From positions 41,770 to 105,769 of the forward strand of contig CAZOOJ010000001.1 of NCBI GenBank assembly GCA_964581415.1: DNA of 64,000 nt. Reading direction: 5' to 3'. Positions 1 through 7,909 of the stretch are shown piece by piece. Each line of letters begins with the position of its first letter. Position 1 is the first letter of the stretch. The DNA is from CAYTGG01 sp964581415 (GTDB lineage: Archaea > Nanobdellota > Nanobdellia > Pacearchaeales > GW2011-AR1). The notes below the pieces were generated by a model. That model made no database searches, was not told the origin of the DNA, and worked only from the letters and a program-made list of their open reading frames with translations. The position numbers and the translations under genes are program-made.

Positions 1-516
1 AAAATATATCTTGATAGAAACAGATTTCATAAAAAATCAAATAAAAGAAGAAAACCTTTTCTTAAAAGCTTATTATTATTAATTTTAAGTGTAGGAATAA
101 TATTATTTAGTGCATTTCTAACTGTAAAATTTGCTGTAAATTTTGCATACGATATAAAATTATCAACTGTTTTTATTGGATTAACAATCCTTGCTTTAGG
201 AACCTGCCTACCAGAATTAATTTTTTCTATAAAAGCTATAAGAAAAAAACATTATGATTTAGCAATAGGAGATATACTTGGAAATGTGCTTATTGATACT
301 ACAATAGTGTTAGGATTAGTTGCATTAATCTCTCCATTTAGTTATAATCCTTATAATATCTATATAATGGGAACCGCATTATTCCTTTCTGGAATTTTCG
401 TAACAATATTTATGAAAACAGGAAAGTCAATAAATAAGCTTGAAGGAATTTTTTTAATACTCTTCTATATTCTTTTTGTTTTTGCTGAATTTTTCCTAAA
501 CAATCTTCTAAATTAA
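1..516 (+). CDS. Ca2+/cation antiporter (CaCA family), C-terminal part
   Basis: The reading frame is open from the first base of the window, so the 5' end is cut off by the window edge; 171 codons are visible. The family exchanges Ca2+ for Na+ or H+ across the cytoplasmic membrane. The visible part holds the second alpha repeat: a GLTILALGT-PEL motif around residues 61-73, with the acidic residue expected for ion binding, then a GD-LGN-hydrophobic stretch like the GN-IGSN motif of the family. About five hydrophobic helices follow in alternation. It converges on the minus-strand GH15 gene, with only 3 bases between the stops. The CaCA call is from family motifs; the ion used cannot be read from the sequence. 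Confidence 0.85.
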   Translation, partial: KIYLDRNRFHKKSNKRRKPFLKSLLLLILSVGIILFSAFLTVKFAVNFAYDIKLSTVFIGLTILALGTCLPELIFSIKAIRKKHYDLAIGDILGNVLIDTTIVLGLVALISPFSYNPYNIYIMGTALFLSGIFVTIFMKTGKSINKLEGIFLILFYILFVFAEFFLNNLLN

Positions 517-519
517 ATC

Positions 520-1671
520 TCATAAAAATTTTTCTTTGTATAAATTCCATGTTCTGATAAACTCTGCATGAGGCCATGCTAAGGGCAAAACAGAATAAGC
601 TAAACCTTTTTTGTACATTTCTGATTTTCTTACATTTTTTAGCATAATTTCTCTATCTTTTCTCATTATTCCTGCTTTTTTATATATTCTAACCCATCTC
701 TCAAAGTCTTTTTTTGTTGCGATATGCTCAGGTAGTTCGGATTTATAGGAGATGTCCAAAATCCATCTTAGATATTTTTCAGCTTGTTTTTTTCTTTTCG
801 CTCTAATGAAATATTTGCAAACCATCAGAGTAAAATGAGGCCAAGGTCCCCATCCTCCATTATTTCTTCCAATATGTCTCTTATATCTGCATATTCCTCC
901 AAGTTTAGGATGCCATAATTCTTTTTCTATATTTTTTATAGTTGCTCTGATTTTTTTATTGTTATTTTTAAGAACTCCAAATTCAGCAATTGCATAAGCA
1001 GAAACATCAGGCTCTTTAGCAACTGAAGATGATTCTTTAATTCGAATAGTTTTAATAAAATATTCTCCATTCCAAAAATATTTTAATATATCTTTTTTTA
1101 TTTTATTTATTTTAATTTTTGATTTAATTCCTATCTCTTCAAGTTCTTTCAGAGCACCATAACACACTGAATTTGCCCAAATCTCAAGCCCTTCTTCAAA
1201 AGGAGGAAATTCATGAATACTGTTCGGAGTAAAAAATAAATTTTTCTTATCATTTAATTGTGAAAGAATATAATTTATTGATTTTTTTATTCTGCTCTTT
1301 TGTTGTTTTAAAAAGATTTCATCTTTGTTTTTCTGAATATATTTTGCAAAAGCATAAAGCACTAAACCAGTATTATCTAATTGAATTGGTTTATAACTTG
1401 CATCTTCACCTTTACGAGTAAGTCTCTGAGGAAAACTTCCATCTTTATTCTGAGATTTTAAAATAAATTTCAGGGCTCTTTTTGCTTTTTCTTTATAATC
1501 TAATTCAATCAATGCGAGTATGCAGATAGAATGATCTCTTGGATAAATATAAGGATATCTTCCTTTAGGTGAAGAAGCTAATATTGCACCACTTTTTAAT
1601 TGAAATTTTTTCAGAATTTCTATGCTTTTTGCATATATTTTTTCAGCTTTTTCAATTTCTTCTTTTTCCAT
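520..1671 (-). CDS. Glycoside hydrolase family 15 protein (glucoamylase/trehalase-like)
   Basis: The 383-residue protein looks like the (alpha/alpha)6-barrel catalytic domain of GH15, which splits alpha-glucosides such as starch ends or trehalose by inversion. Typical motifs are YPYIYPRDHS near residues 40-49, GGICRY and GPWPHFTLM in the middle, LPEH, and PLAWPHAEFI near the C-terminus. The N-terminal beta-sandwich of many GH15 enzymes is absent and there is no signal peptide, so it should be cytoplasmic. It starts one base after the stop of the mannosyl-3-phosphoglycerate phosphatase gene, so the two form an operon. That context hints at compatible-solute or storage-sugar turnover. Substrate choice (trehalose, maltodextrin or glucosylglycerate-like compounds) is open. 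Confidence 0.85.
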   Translation of the reverse strand: MEKEEIEKAEKIYAKSIEILKKFQLKSGAILASSPKGRYPYIYPRDHSICILALIELDYKEKAKRALKFILKSQNKDGSFPQRLTRKGEDASYKPIQLDNTGLVLYAFAKYIQKNKDEIFLKQQKSRIKKSINYILSQLNDKKNLFFTPNSIHEFPPFEEGLEIWANSVCYGALKELEEIGIKSKIKINKIKKDILKYFWNGEYFIKTIRIKESSSVAKEPDVSAYAIAEFGVLKNNNKKIRATIKNIEKELWHPKLGGICRYKRHIGRNNGGWGPWPHFTLMVCKYFIRAKRKKQAEKYLRWILDISYKSELPEHIATKKDFERWVRIYKKAGIMRKDREIMLKNVRKSEMYKKGLAYSVLPLAWPHAEFIRTWNLYKEKFL

Positions 1672-1672
1672 T

Positions 1673-2407
1673 TTATTTAAACTTTTTTAAAACTATTTTA
1701 TTTAATTCTTCAGGTCCTTTAACTAAAAAAGATTTGTCTGTAGATTTAAATAAAGGAAAATCATTTTTTGAATCCCCAAAAGAAAATGTCTTTATTTTTT
1801 TATTCTGTTTTTTAAACATTCTTATTAAAATTTTAGCAGCTTTTCCTTTGTCATTATCTCCTAAAAGATGGAAATAATTTCCTCCTTCAGTATAATTGAA
1901 ACCTCTTCTTTTAATTTCTTTTACTATTTTGTTTTTATCTTTTTTATTTTCTATTTTAAAAACCACATCGTATTCTCTTTTTTTTGCAAGTTTTGCTTCT
2001 TTTAAACTCAAACCTATCTGATTTGAAATTTCTTTAGCAGACATTTTATAAAAAGAAGTGACTTTAAATTTTTTATTGATATTTTTCATAATTTTAACTA
2101 ATTTTTTATATGGAGTTCCTAATTCAATTATAGAATAATTATCTCTTTTCTTTGATTTGAATTTAAAATCAAAATAATCTTTAGGAATAAAAATTGCTCC
2201 TCCATTTTCTGAAATAAAAGGTTCTTTATTTTTCATTTTTTTTCTATAGACTTCTATTTCTGCTCTGGTTTTGCTTGAGATTAATATTAAAGGAATTTTT
2301 TTATTTTTAAGAAGTTCTATTGCTTTTTTAGATTTTAAAAAGCTATAATTTTTATCAATGAGTGTTCCGTCTAAATCGCTGAATATCACCTCTTTAATTT
2401 TTTCCAT
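1673..2407 (-). CDS. mpgP: Mannosyl-3-phosphoglycerate phosphatase-like HAD hydrolase
   Basis: A HAD-superfamily class IIB phosphatase of 244 residues. The nucleophile motif SDLDGT lies at residues 10-15, the second motif at ILISSKT near residue 42, and the last acidic motif GDSKNDFPLF near residue 212. The overall pattern, including the FISENGGAI segment, matches the MpgP family, which removes phosphate from mannosyl-3-phosphoglycerate to give the compatible solute mannosylglycerate. No mannosyl-3-phosphoglycerate synthase is visible in the window, so a different phosphosugar could be the substrate. It is the first gene of a two-gene operon with the GH15 hydrolase. Confidence 0.8.
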   Translation of the reverse strand: MEKIKEVIFSDLDGTLIDKNYSFLKSKKAIELLKNKKIPLILISSKTRAEIEVYRKKMKNKEPFISENGGAIFIPKDYFDFKFKSKKRDNYSIIELGTPYKKLVKIMKNINKKFKVTSFYKMSAKEISNQIGLSLKEAKLAKKREYDVVFKIENKKDKNKIVKEIKRRGFNYTEGGNYFHLLGDNDKGKAAKILIRMFKKQNKKIKTFSFGDSKNDFPLFKSTDKSFLVKGPEELNKIVLKKFK

Positions 2408-2452
2408 ATTAAAACTTAGAAATCTTTATTTTAATAATTTTCTGAATTGAAA

Positions 2453-2692
2453 TTATTCTTTAGAAGATGCTTCTTCATTTTTTTTGCCTTCAAATTCACT
2501 GTAATGACATTTTCCGCAATAAGCTCTTCCTTGAGAAACATTTAGAAATACTCCTGGTCCGCATCTCGGACAGGTTCTAGCTCTTGTAATTTTATCACCT
2601 TCTATTTTATACTTAGAATATTTTTTTCCAGTAGGCTTGTTTTTATGAGGCTTTTTTCCTTTCTTTTTTGATTTAGCTTTTTTCTTTCCCAT
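2453..2692 (-). CDS. rps27ae: Ribosomal protein S27ae
   Basis: A small basic zinc-ribbon protein of the 30S subunit, 79 residues. The first 25 residues are rich in Lys, and Cys pairs at 41/44 and 59/62 form the CPRCG...CGKC zinc site typical of archaeal S27ae (the part fused to ubiquitin in eukaryotes). It begins two bases after the stop of S24e, the usual archaeal order, so translation is likely coupled. The short acidic tail is not a family feature. Confidence 0.95.
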   Translation of the reverse strand: MGKKKAKSKKKGKKPHKNKPTGKKYSKYKIEGDKITRARTCPRCGPGVFLNVSQGRAYCGKCHYSEFEGKKNEEASSKE

Positions 2693-2694
2693 TT

Positions 2695-3150
2695 TTATTC
2701 TTTAGATTGCTCGCTCGCAGGCTCGCTCGATTTATCAGAATTTATTAATGAGGAATCTTCTTTAATTTTTTCTTTATCTGAAGATTCAGATTCATTAATA
2801 AGATTATTATTTCCTTCGGATTTTTCTTCTTGTTCTTTTTGAGGAGATTCTTGAACTTTTTCTTCTTCTAAAGCTTTCTTTTCTTCTTCAATTTCTTTTT
2901 TCTTCTTAATTTCTATCTTGTCCTTATCTTCTTTTGAAGGATATATCTTTGCAATAACTGAAAAATCTTTTCTTCCAAATTTTCCTTTAATTGTCTTTAT
3001 TTTTATACATTCTGGCTGAACTGAAAATTTTTTGGATACTATATCTTTAATCTCTTTACGACTCGGAGTAATTTCTGCTTTAATTTCTCCTTTTATTTCC
3101 CTTCTTTTAAATAAAGGATTTTCTTTATCTTCGATTATTTTAAATTCCAT
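2695..3150 (-). CDS. rps24e: Ribosomal protein S24e with acidic/Lys-rich C-terminal extension
   Basis: Residues 1 to about 85 match the S24e fold (FNPL-like ENPLFKRRE at the start, then TPSRKEI and a GFGR-like KGKFGRKD segment). The remaining 65 residues are a low-complexity Glu/Lys/Ser tail with no family counterpart, so the protein is about half again as long as usual. It lies in the spt4-S24e-S27ae operon with spacers of 5 and 2 bases. The last codons sit in an unusually GC-rich repeat (2709-2729). The tail may be disordered; its role is unknown. Confidence 0.93.
   Translation of the reverse strand: MEFKIIEDKENPLFKRREIKGEIKAEITPSRKEIKDIVSKKFSVQPECIKIKTIKGKFGRKDFSVIAKIYPSKEDKDKIEIKKKKEIEEEKKALEEEKVQESPQKEQEEKSEGNNNLINESESSDKEKIKEDSSLINSDKSSEPASEQSKE
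2709..2729. repeat. GC-rich short direct repeat in the S24e tail
   Basis: The 9-base word GCTCGCTCG occurs twice, separated by three bases, inside codons for Ser/Glu/Pro/Ala at the extreme end of S24e. Such GC-rich sequence is striking in this AT-rich DNA. It may simply be slippage in a low-complexity tail. Confidence 0.6.
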
Positions 3151-3155
3151 TAGAA

Positions 3156-3347
3156 TTACCTGGTTTTAATTGCAAAGCTTCCTTTTTCATTTATTTTTAA
3201 TTTTTTAGCAATTTCAGATTTTTCAGGATTAGATACAATTATTCTTCCCTTAAAACTTTCTGTTGATTCTTTAGAACCACAATTAGGACATTTCTCTCCT
3301 TCATAGATTCTGCCGCAATTTTTACATGCTTTTGCTTTTGGTGTCAT
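3156..3347 (-). CDS. spt4: Transcription elongation factor Spt4 (RpoE'')
   Basis: A 63-residue zinc-ribbon protein that pairs with Spt5/NusG and raises RNA polymerase processivity. Zinc ligands are Cys8, Cys11, Cys20 and Cys23 in a CKNC...CPNC pattern, followed by the short beta strand segment with GRIIVSNPEKSEIAK typical of archaeal Spt4. It lies between rpoE' and S24e as in most archaea. Full length for the family. Confidence 0.95.
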   Translation of the reverse strand: MTPKAKACKNCGRIYEGEKCPNCGSKESTESFKGRIIVSNPEKSEIAKKLKINEKGSFAIKTR

Positions 3348-3434
3348 TTTCTTATTTTTTATTTAATTAATATATGAAACAAATGGACTATGAATTCATT
3401 ATGTTTATCTTTTTTTCTTTAAAATTAAATTTAT

Positions 3435-4046
3435 TCATTTCTTTTTACTTCCTGACTTTCCTTTAATAGTTTTTTCTTCAGCTTTTGCTGCTTTTGCTGC
3501 AGCTTTTTGTTTTTTTAATTTATCTTCTTTAATCCATTCTAATTTTCCTAATCCTGGTTGCCTCATAGTTAATCCTATCTTTGGTTCGTCTCCCTTATGA
3601 CTTATAGCGATTATTCTTGCAAGACAAAAATCTCCTTGTTTTAGATTTCTTTTTGTTGATTTTCCTAATAAGGAATTTGCTTTACTAAAACTAACATAAT
3701 CTTCCATTGTTTGTCCAATATGAATCATTCCTCTCATAATTCCCATATCAATAAAAGCTCCAAAGTTAGTTATCTCTGAGATTATTCCATAAACTAATTC
3801 ATGAAGTTCTGGTTTCCAAGTCAATAATTTAAATTTTGAATTATAATATGTTGCTCCATCTCCAGGAATTATTATTCCTTCTCCGACTTCTAAAACATTT
3901 ATTACAGAGATTACTCTTCCAAGTTCTTTATCATAATAATCACTATAAGTTTCAATTAATTGTCTTTCAACAGACTCTACTGTGGGTAATCCAAAAAATC
4001 TTGGAGCTACTCTTACATAATCTTCAACTTCTGTTAAATAAAACAT
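3435..4046 (-). CDS. rpoE1: DNA-directed RNA polymerase subunit E' (Rpb7-like)
   Basis: RpoE' forms the RNA-polymerase stalk together with RpoF and helps open promoters and bind nascent RNA. The 203-residue protein has the N-terminal tip domain (MFYLTEVEDYVRVAP) and a C-terminal S1/OB domain around residues 82-160 with GIISEITNFGAFIDMG and GMIHIGQ. The last 30 residues are an Ala/Lys-rich tail. It is 64 bases downstream of the PIN gene and 87 bases upstream of spt4 in the standard archaeal cluster. Start is the first ATG; the N-terminus matches the family. Confidence 0.96.
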   Translation of the reverse strand: MFYLTEVEDYVRVAPRFFGLPTVESVERQLIETYSDYYDKELGRVISVINVLEVGEGIIIPGDGATYYNSKFKLLTWKPELHELVYGIISEITNFGAFIDMGIMRGMIHIGQTMEDYVSFSKANSLLGKSTKRNLKQGDFCLARIIAISHKGDEPKIGLTMRQPGLGKLEWIKEDKLKKQKAAAKAAKAEEKTIKGKSGSKKK

Positions 4047-4110
4047 TTTATCTGGAAAAAATAATAAGAATTGGTTTAAAAAAGTTGTTATTCAAGATAA
4101 AAAGACTTAC

Positions 4111-4482
4111 TTAAATAATTTCTAACTTCTTCTTTCCTCTGATAATTAATTTGGGCTTTTTAATTTTCTTTTTTAATTCTCTATCAAGAGTCGCTACAGT
4201 TATATTTTCATTTTTATTAGCAAACTCTGCTATAGCATTATCCAAATTTCTTTTTTCAAATTTTATTTTTTCAAAAGAAGATTTATTTAGAATTTTTAAA
4301 GCCAAATCAGCAATCTCTCTATGACGCTGTTTTTGTCTTGATTTTTTTATCTTTTTTATTTCTCTTATAACATTTTCTGGAATTATAATTTTAAAACCTC
4401 TGAGTTTTAATTCTTCAAAAAAATCTATTTTTTGCTTTATACAGATTAGAATAAAATTTGTGTCTAATAATATTTTTTTCAT
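4111..4482 (-). CDS. PIN-domain protein (Fcf1/Utp24-like)
   Basis: A compact 123-residue PIN nuclease domain. The first acidic residue is Asp7 in ILLDTNFIL; further acidic positions follow in PENVIREIKKI and in the C-terminal VATLDRELKKK segment. In many archaea a PIN protein of this type sits directly before rpoE', often after aIF2-gamma, and is thought to act in rRNA processing like eukaryotic Fcf1. Here aIF2-gamma has moved elsewhere (it starts at 63951). The gene order supports a ribosomal role over a toxin role, but no cognate site can be seen. Confidence 0.85.
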   Translation of the reverse strand: MKKILLDTNFILICIKQKIDFFEELKLRGFKIIIPENVIREIKKIKKSRQKQRHREIADLALKILNKSSFEKIKFEKRNLDNAIAEFANKNENITVATLDRELKKKIKKPKLIIRGKKKLEII

Positions 4483-4610
4483 AAGAAATTGAAGAATTTC
4501 TAATATTAAAAGTTACTGATTCTAATTTTTAAAAAAGACAAATTAACTTTAAAATATTCAGATACGAACAAGAACCTAACATTTATTAATTAATAATCTC
4601 TTTATTTTTA

Positions 4611-5159
4611 ATGAAAGAGATGGATAATATTCTAAGAATTTTTATAGAAACAAGAACAGCTATTGAAAATGATGAAGTTATAAAATTAAAAGATTTAAGT
4701 AATCAAACAATACATACAGCATCAATAAGTCAAGATGCAGATAATATAGCTGTTGCAGTCATTGTTTATTCTTTAAGTAAGATAATAGAAAGAGAATATT
4801 TTAATAAGAAAAGAAAAGAAGAAATTATTCTTCTGATTAATAATTTGATTTCTTCTATTGAAAGAAAAGATAAGAATAAAATTAAAAATAATTTAATTCA
4901 ATTAAGAAATAGCTTAGAGAAATTTTCTGGAAAAATAAAAGATTATATTCGAGATGTTTTTATAAAATCAAGTATAAACAAAGCTTCTAAAATTTATGAG
5001 CATGGAATATCTATGGAAAAAACAGCAAGCCTTCTTGGAATAACTATGTTTGATTTAGCTGGTTATGCTGGACAAAAATCTTCAATTTCTGAAATTCCAG
5101 AGAATAAAACAATAAATGTTAAATCAAGAATTAAATTAGCCATGGAAATGTTTGAATGA
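4611..5159 (+). CDS. Unknown helical protein, partner of the next PIN gene
   Basis: I do not recognise this 182-residue protein by family. It is predicted to be almost all helix, without a signal peptide. The last third contains a helix-turn-helix-like stretch near residues 135-152 (ISMEKTASLLGITMFDLAGY), the kind seen in antitoxins and small regulators. It is followed after 18 bases by a PIN-domain gene in the same direction, so the two are probably an operon. The pair could be a toxin-antitoxin system or an RNA-processing module. A TATA-like run precedes the ATG by about 20 bases. Confidence 0.75.
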   Translation: MKEMDNILRIFIETRTAIENDEVIKLKDLSNQTIHTASISQDADNIAVAVIVYSLSKIIEREYFNKKRKEEIILLINNLISSIERKDKNKIKNNLIQLRNSLEKFSGKIKDYIRDVFIKSSINKASKIYEHGISMEKTASLLGITMFDLAGYAGQKSSISEIPENKTINVKSRIKLAMEMFE

Positions 5160-5177
5160 AATGGAGAAGACAATAAA

Positions 5178-5861
5178 ATGAATAAAATAGTAATTTTTGA
5201 TGCAAGCACTTTAATTAGTTTTTCAATGAATGGAATGTTAGATATTATTAAAGATTTAAAAAAGAATTTTAATGGTAAATTTATAATAACAAAAGATGTG
5301 AAAAGAGAAGTTATTGATAAGCCAATTGAAATAAAAAAATTTGAATTAGAAGCATTAAAAATCAAACAACTTTTAAATGAAAAGATTCTTGAAATGTCTT
5401 GTTCTCTAGGAATTAAAGAAGATGAAATTTCTAAAAAAACTAAAGAAATAATAGAAAGAGCAAGAAATATTTTTATAGCAGATAAAAAAATAAATCTGAT
5501 TGATTCTGGAGAATCTTCATGTCTCGCATTATCTGTTATTTTAAATAAAAAAGGAATAAAAAATATTATTTGTATTGATGAGAGAACCACAAGAATCTTA
5601 TGTGAAAAACCAGAAAATCTCAAAAAACTTATGGAGAAAAGATTACATGCAAAATTAAAATATATTAAAAAAGATTTTAAATTTTTCAATCAATTTAAAA
5701 TTATTCGTTCTGTTGAATTAGTATATGTCGCATATAAAAAGAACTTAATAAAGATAGGAAATGGAAAACTTTTAGATGCTTTGCTTTATGCTTTAAAATT
5801 TAAAGGATGTGCAATTTCAGGAGAAGAAATTGAAGAAATGAAAAGAATAGGCAAAGATTAA
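5178..5861 (+). CDS. PIN-like nuclease domain protein
   Basis: A 227-residue protein that begins with a PIN-type first strand and acidic residue (VIFDASTLISF, Asp9) and carries a second acidic cluster in the LIDSGESSCLALSV segment near residues 108-121, then IICIDERTTR, also PIN-like. It is longer than a typical VapC toxin (about 130 residues) because of a helical insertion between residues 55 and 105 and a C-terminal helical part. The upstream gene codes for an HTH-like protein. The pair looks like a toxin-antitoxin or regulated RNase module; direct evidence is lacking. tRNA-Trp follows 33 bases downstream. Confidence 0.75.
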   Translation: MNKIVIFDASTLISFSMNGMLDIIKDLKKNFNGKFIITKDVKREVIDKPIEIKKFELEALKIKQLLNEKILEMSCSLGIKEDEISKKTKEIIERARNIFIADKKINLIDSGESSCLALSVILNKKGIKNIICIDERTTRILCEKPENLKKLMEKRLHAKLKYIKKDFKFFNQFKIIRSVELVYVAYKKNLIKIGNGKLLDALLYALKFKGCAISGEEIEEMKRIGKD

Positions 5862-5894
5862 AGCTTTAAAAATCAAGAAATTCTAATAAAATTA

Positions 5895-5965
5895 GGGTGC
5901 GTCGCTTAATGGTAAAGTGGTCGGCTCCAGCCCGACAGCTGGGGGTTCAATTCCCTCCGCGCCCA
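5895..5965 (+). tRNA. tRNA-Trp (CCA)
   Basis: Acceptor arms 5895-5901 and 5958-5964 pair with one G-U; discriminator A at 5965. The anticodon arm has a 5-bp stem around a 7-base loop, anticodon CCA at 5927-5929, and a T arm with loop TTCAATT. No CCA end is encoded. There is no intron, although archaeal tRNA-Trp genes often carry one. Confidence 0.95.
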
Positions 5966-5975
5966 TATTTTTAAA

Positions 5976-6155
5976 ATGAGACTTAATAATCTAGTTGATA
6001 AAATTGAATCTGTTTATAATTCTATACTTACTGAAAAATTAGAAATTTATGAAATAATGAATTCAACACCAGGAATGTATAAATTAGAAATAACTAAAAC
6101 AGCTATTAATCTTGTCAAAAAGATATCTTTCCCATATCTTAATAAAAACAAATAA
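5976..6155 (+). CDS. Small unknown protein (59 aa)
   Basis: An open frame of 59 codons beginning with ATG ten bases after the tRNA-Trp end. The product is a mostly helical, mildly charged peptide with no Cys pairs or membrane segment. Codon use (AAA, ATA, AGA-rich) resembles neighbouring genes. It may be read from the tRNA transcript or from its own start. I do not recognise it. Confidence 0.5.
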   Translation: MRLNNLVDKIESVYNSILTEKLEIYEIMNSTPGMYKLEITKTAINLVKKISFPYLNKNK

Positions 6156-6214
6156 AAATCTAATTATAATTACCGAAGAATTTAAAAAGAAAAAGTTATT
6201 TTTTTATTATCAAA

Positions 6215-6556
6215 ATGGAAAATGAAGAAAACAAAATAAAAATTGAAGTAGAAGACTATGATTTTGAAGAAAAAGTAATAGAGAAAAGCAAAGAGATACC
6301 TGTTATTGTTGATTTTTGGGCTGAATGGTGCATGCCTTGTTTGATATTAGGGCCTATTTTAGAAAAAATTATAAGTGAGAATAAAGGAAAATTTATTTTA
6401 GCTAAATTAAATGTTGATAGAGCTCCTGTAATAAGTCAAAAATATCAAATAACAAGCATTCCTTCAGTTAAAATCTTCAAGAATGGAGAGATCGTTGATG
6501 AGTTTATTGGCGCTTTACCAGAATCTTCTGTAAGAGAATATCTTAATAAAATTTAA
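6215..6556 (+). CDS. trxA: Thioredoxin
   Basis: A 113-residue thioredoxin fold with active site WCMPC (Cys39, Cys42), the cis-Pro segment SIPSVKIF near residues 88-95 and the usual C-terminal helix. It reduces disulfides, most likely with electrons from the TrxB-type reductase at 62636-63526. The first 20 residues are an acidic extension. It is the first gene of a redox/Fe-S cluster: 12 bases after its stop comes a ferredoxin-NifX gene. A TATA-like TTTAAAAAG at about 6180-6188 precedes it, consistent with a short or absent leader. Confidence 0.95.
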   Translation: MENEENKIKIEVEDYDFEEKVIEKSKEIPVIVDFWAEWCMPCLILGPILEKIISENKGKFILAKLNVDRAPVISQKYQITSIPSVKIFKNGEIVDEFIGALPESSVREYLNKI

Positions 6557-6568
6557 AGAACTAATCAG

Positions 6569-7141
6569 ATGTTTAATATAAGCAAGAATAGGTGTATAGG
6601 TTGTGGGCTTTGTAGAAATATATGTCCAGAGCAAATAATATTAGATATAAAAAAAGGAATTTCAGTAATAAAAAAACAAGATGAAGAATGTTTAAAAAAG
6701 GCTGTAAAGATCTGTCCTCAAAAAGCAATAAAAGAAATCAAACAAGACTTGCTTTTTGCTATAGGAACAGATGACAAGGAAAAGATAAAATCTGATGATC
6801 ATATAGGAGAATCAAAATATTTTCAAATATGGAAATTTTCAGCTAAGACTGGAAAATTATCTTTTATTGTTACAAGAGAAAATTCAAAGTATAGAGAAAA
6901 CGAGAATAGAATTCATGGAGATCCTAATAAAGCCGAAGCCACATCCTCTGTTATAGAAGATATAGATGTCTTAGTAGGGAAAATATTTGGACCAAATATT
7001 CTTAGAATAAAAAATAAATTTGTTTGTGCTGTGATTAGAGAACCAAAAATTAAAAAAGCAATAGAGATAATTAAAGGTAATATTAATGAAATAATAGAAG
7101 AACAGGAGAAAGAAGAAAAAAAAGGTATAATATTGCAATAA
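6569..7141 (+). CDS. Ferredoxin-NifX fusion (Fe-S domain plus dinitrogenase-cofactor-like domain)
   Basis: Residues 1-55 form a ferredoxin domain with Cys9, 12, 15 and 19 plus Cys41 and Cys49. Four of these can bind one [4Fe-4S] cluster, and the extra pair may form a disulfide as in Pyrococcus ferredoxins. From residue 62 on the protein matches the NifX/NifB-tail fold (DiNase FeMo-co domain): LFAIGTDDKEKIKSDDHIGES, then IEDIDVLVGKIFGPN, ending in a charged helix. Such domains bind or carry metal clusters in organisms without nitrogenase. It lies between thioredoxin and a second ferredoxin whose Cys spacing closely matches its own. Confidence 0.85.
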   Translation: MFNISKNRCIGCGLCRNICPEQIILDIKKGISVIKKQDEECLKKAVKICPQKAIKEIKQDLLFAIGTDDKEKIKSDDHIGESKYFQIWKFSAKTGKLSFIVTRENSKYRENENRIHGDPNKAEATSSVIEDIDVLVGKIFGPNILRIKNKFVCAVIREPKIKKAIEIIKGNINEIIEEQEKEEKKGIILQ

Positions 7142-7170
7142 TAAAAATTAATAAATTTAATTTTATAAAA

Positions 7171-7506
7171 ATGGCTAAGGTTGTTAAAAGCAAATGTTTA
7201 GGATGTGGAATCTGTTCAAATATTTGTCCAGAAGGAATAGAAGTAGTAAATGGAAAAGCGAGAATAAAAGATGAAAATGCAGATTGTTTAAAAGATGCTG
7301 CAAATGCTTGTCCTCAGGAAGCTATTTTATTAAACGAAAAAGAAACTGAAAAAGAAGATACAGAATTTAATCAGAATAATAATGAAAATAATTGGAAACC
7401 AGGAATTGGTCAAGGAAGAGGATTAGGTGCAGGCAGAGGAAGAGGTCTTGGTATAGGCCCAAGAAATGGAAGGGGAAGAGGAATGGGTAGAGGAAGAAGG
7501 AGATAG
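7171..7506 (+). CDS. Ferredoxin with Gly/Arg-rich C-terminal tail
   Basis: The first 52 residues are a [4Fe-4S] ferredoxin domain with Cys9, 12, 15, 19, 39 and 47, a near copy of the N-terminal domain of the preceding gene, so the two look like a duplication. After a Glu/Asn linker the last 35 residues are made of Gly and Arg with a few Leu, Met and Ala (RGLGAGRGRG-type repeats). Similar Gly/Arg/Met tails occur in small proteins next to NifX-like genes, but their job is unknown; RNA, nucleic-acid or metal contact are all possible. A leaderless start is likely. Confidence 0.88.
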   Translation: MAKVVKSKCLGCGICSNICPEGIEVVNGKARIKDENADCLKDAANACPQEAILLNEKETEKEDTEFNQNNNENNWKPGIGQGRGLGAGRGRGLGIGPRNGRGRGMGRGRRR

Positions 7507-7662
7507 TAAAAAAGTTGTAGAGATTTTATTAATTTTTTCTTAAAAATAACTATTAATATTTTAAATAATAAAAAAATCTACTTTTGATTAATATATTTAA
7601 AGTAAAATTAATTTATTATAAAATAAAAAAATAAGGATAATTTAAGAATATAAAAGAATAAA

Positions 7663-7848
7663 ATGCCCTGTAAATGGTTTAAAGTTTGCCCTCTGAGAAA
7701 ATTAGAAAAACAAGGAAGAATTAGTATGAAATGGAGAAAAGAGTATTGTTTATCAGATAAAAATTATAAGAACTGTAAAAGATTTCAGCTTGAAAAAAAA
7801 GGTATAAAACGTCCTGATAATATGCTGCCTAATGGTGAAAGAATCTGA
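7663..7848 (+). CDS. Small Cys-rich protein (61 aa)
   Basis: A short protein with four or more conserved-looking Cys: CKWFKVCPL at the start, EYC near residue 29 and NCKRF near residue 38, then the ending PDNMLPNG. This pattern is found in a widespread family of small cysteine proteins in anaerobic archaea and bacteria. The Cys probably bind a metal or Fe-S cluster. It lies between the ferredoxin and the ArsR-type regulator, in keeping with redox or metal biology. No function can be assigned. Confidence 0.8.
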   Translation: MPCKWFKVCPLRKLEKQGRISMKWRKEYCLSDKNYKNCKRFQLEKKGIKRPDNMLPNGERI

Positions 7849-7874
7849 ACAGATAATTTATTCTAATCAAAAGA

Positions 7875-7882
7875 TTTAAATA
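7875..7882 (+). promoter_or_regulatory. TATA box of the arsR-iscU operon
   Basis: TTTAAATA preceded by purines (AAGA, BRE-like). With the archaeal spacing the transcript would start near 7905-7910, at the edge of the palindrome 7910-7929. Confidence 0.6.
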
Positions 7883-7909
7883 GTCGTATGAATTATTTTT
7901 CATATGTAA

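Noticed and set aside
5063..5689. Long open frame on the minus strand across the PIN-like gene
   Set aside because: It overlaps two plus-strand genes with better starts and protein-like features; its translation is hydrophobic in a shadow-like manner and has no recognisable domain.
6569..7506. Nitrogen-fixation operon
   Set aside because: Only a NifX-like domain and ferredoxins are present; no NifH, NifD or NifK.
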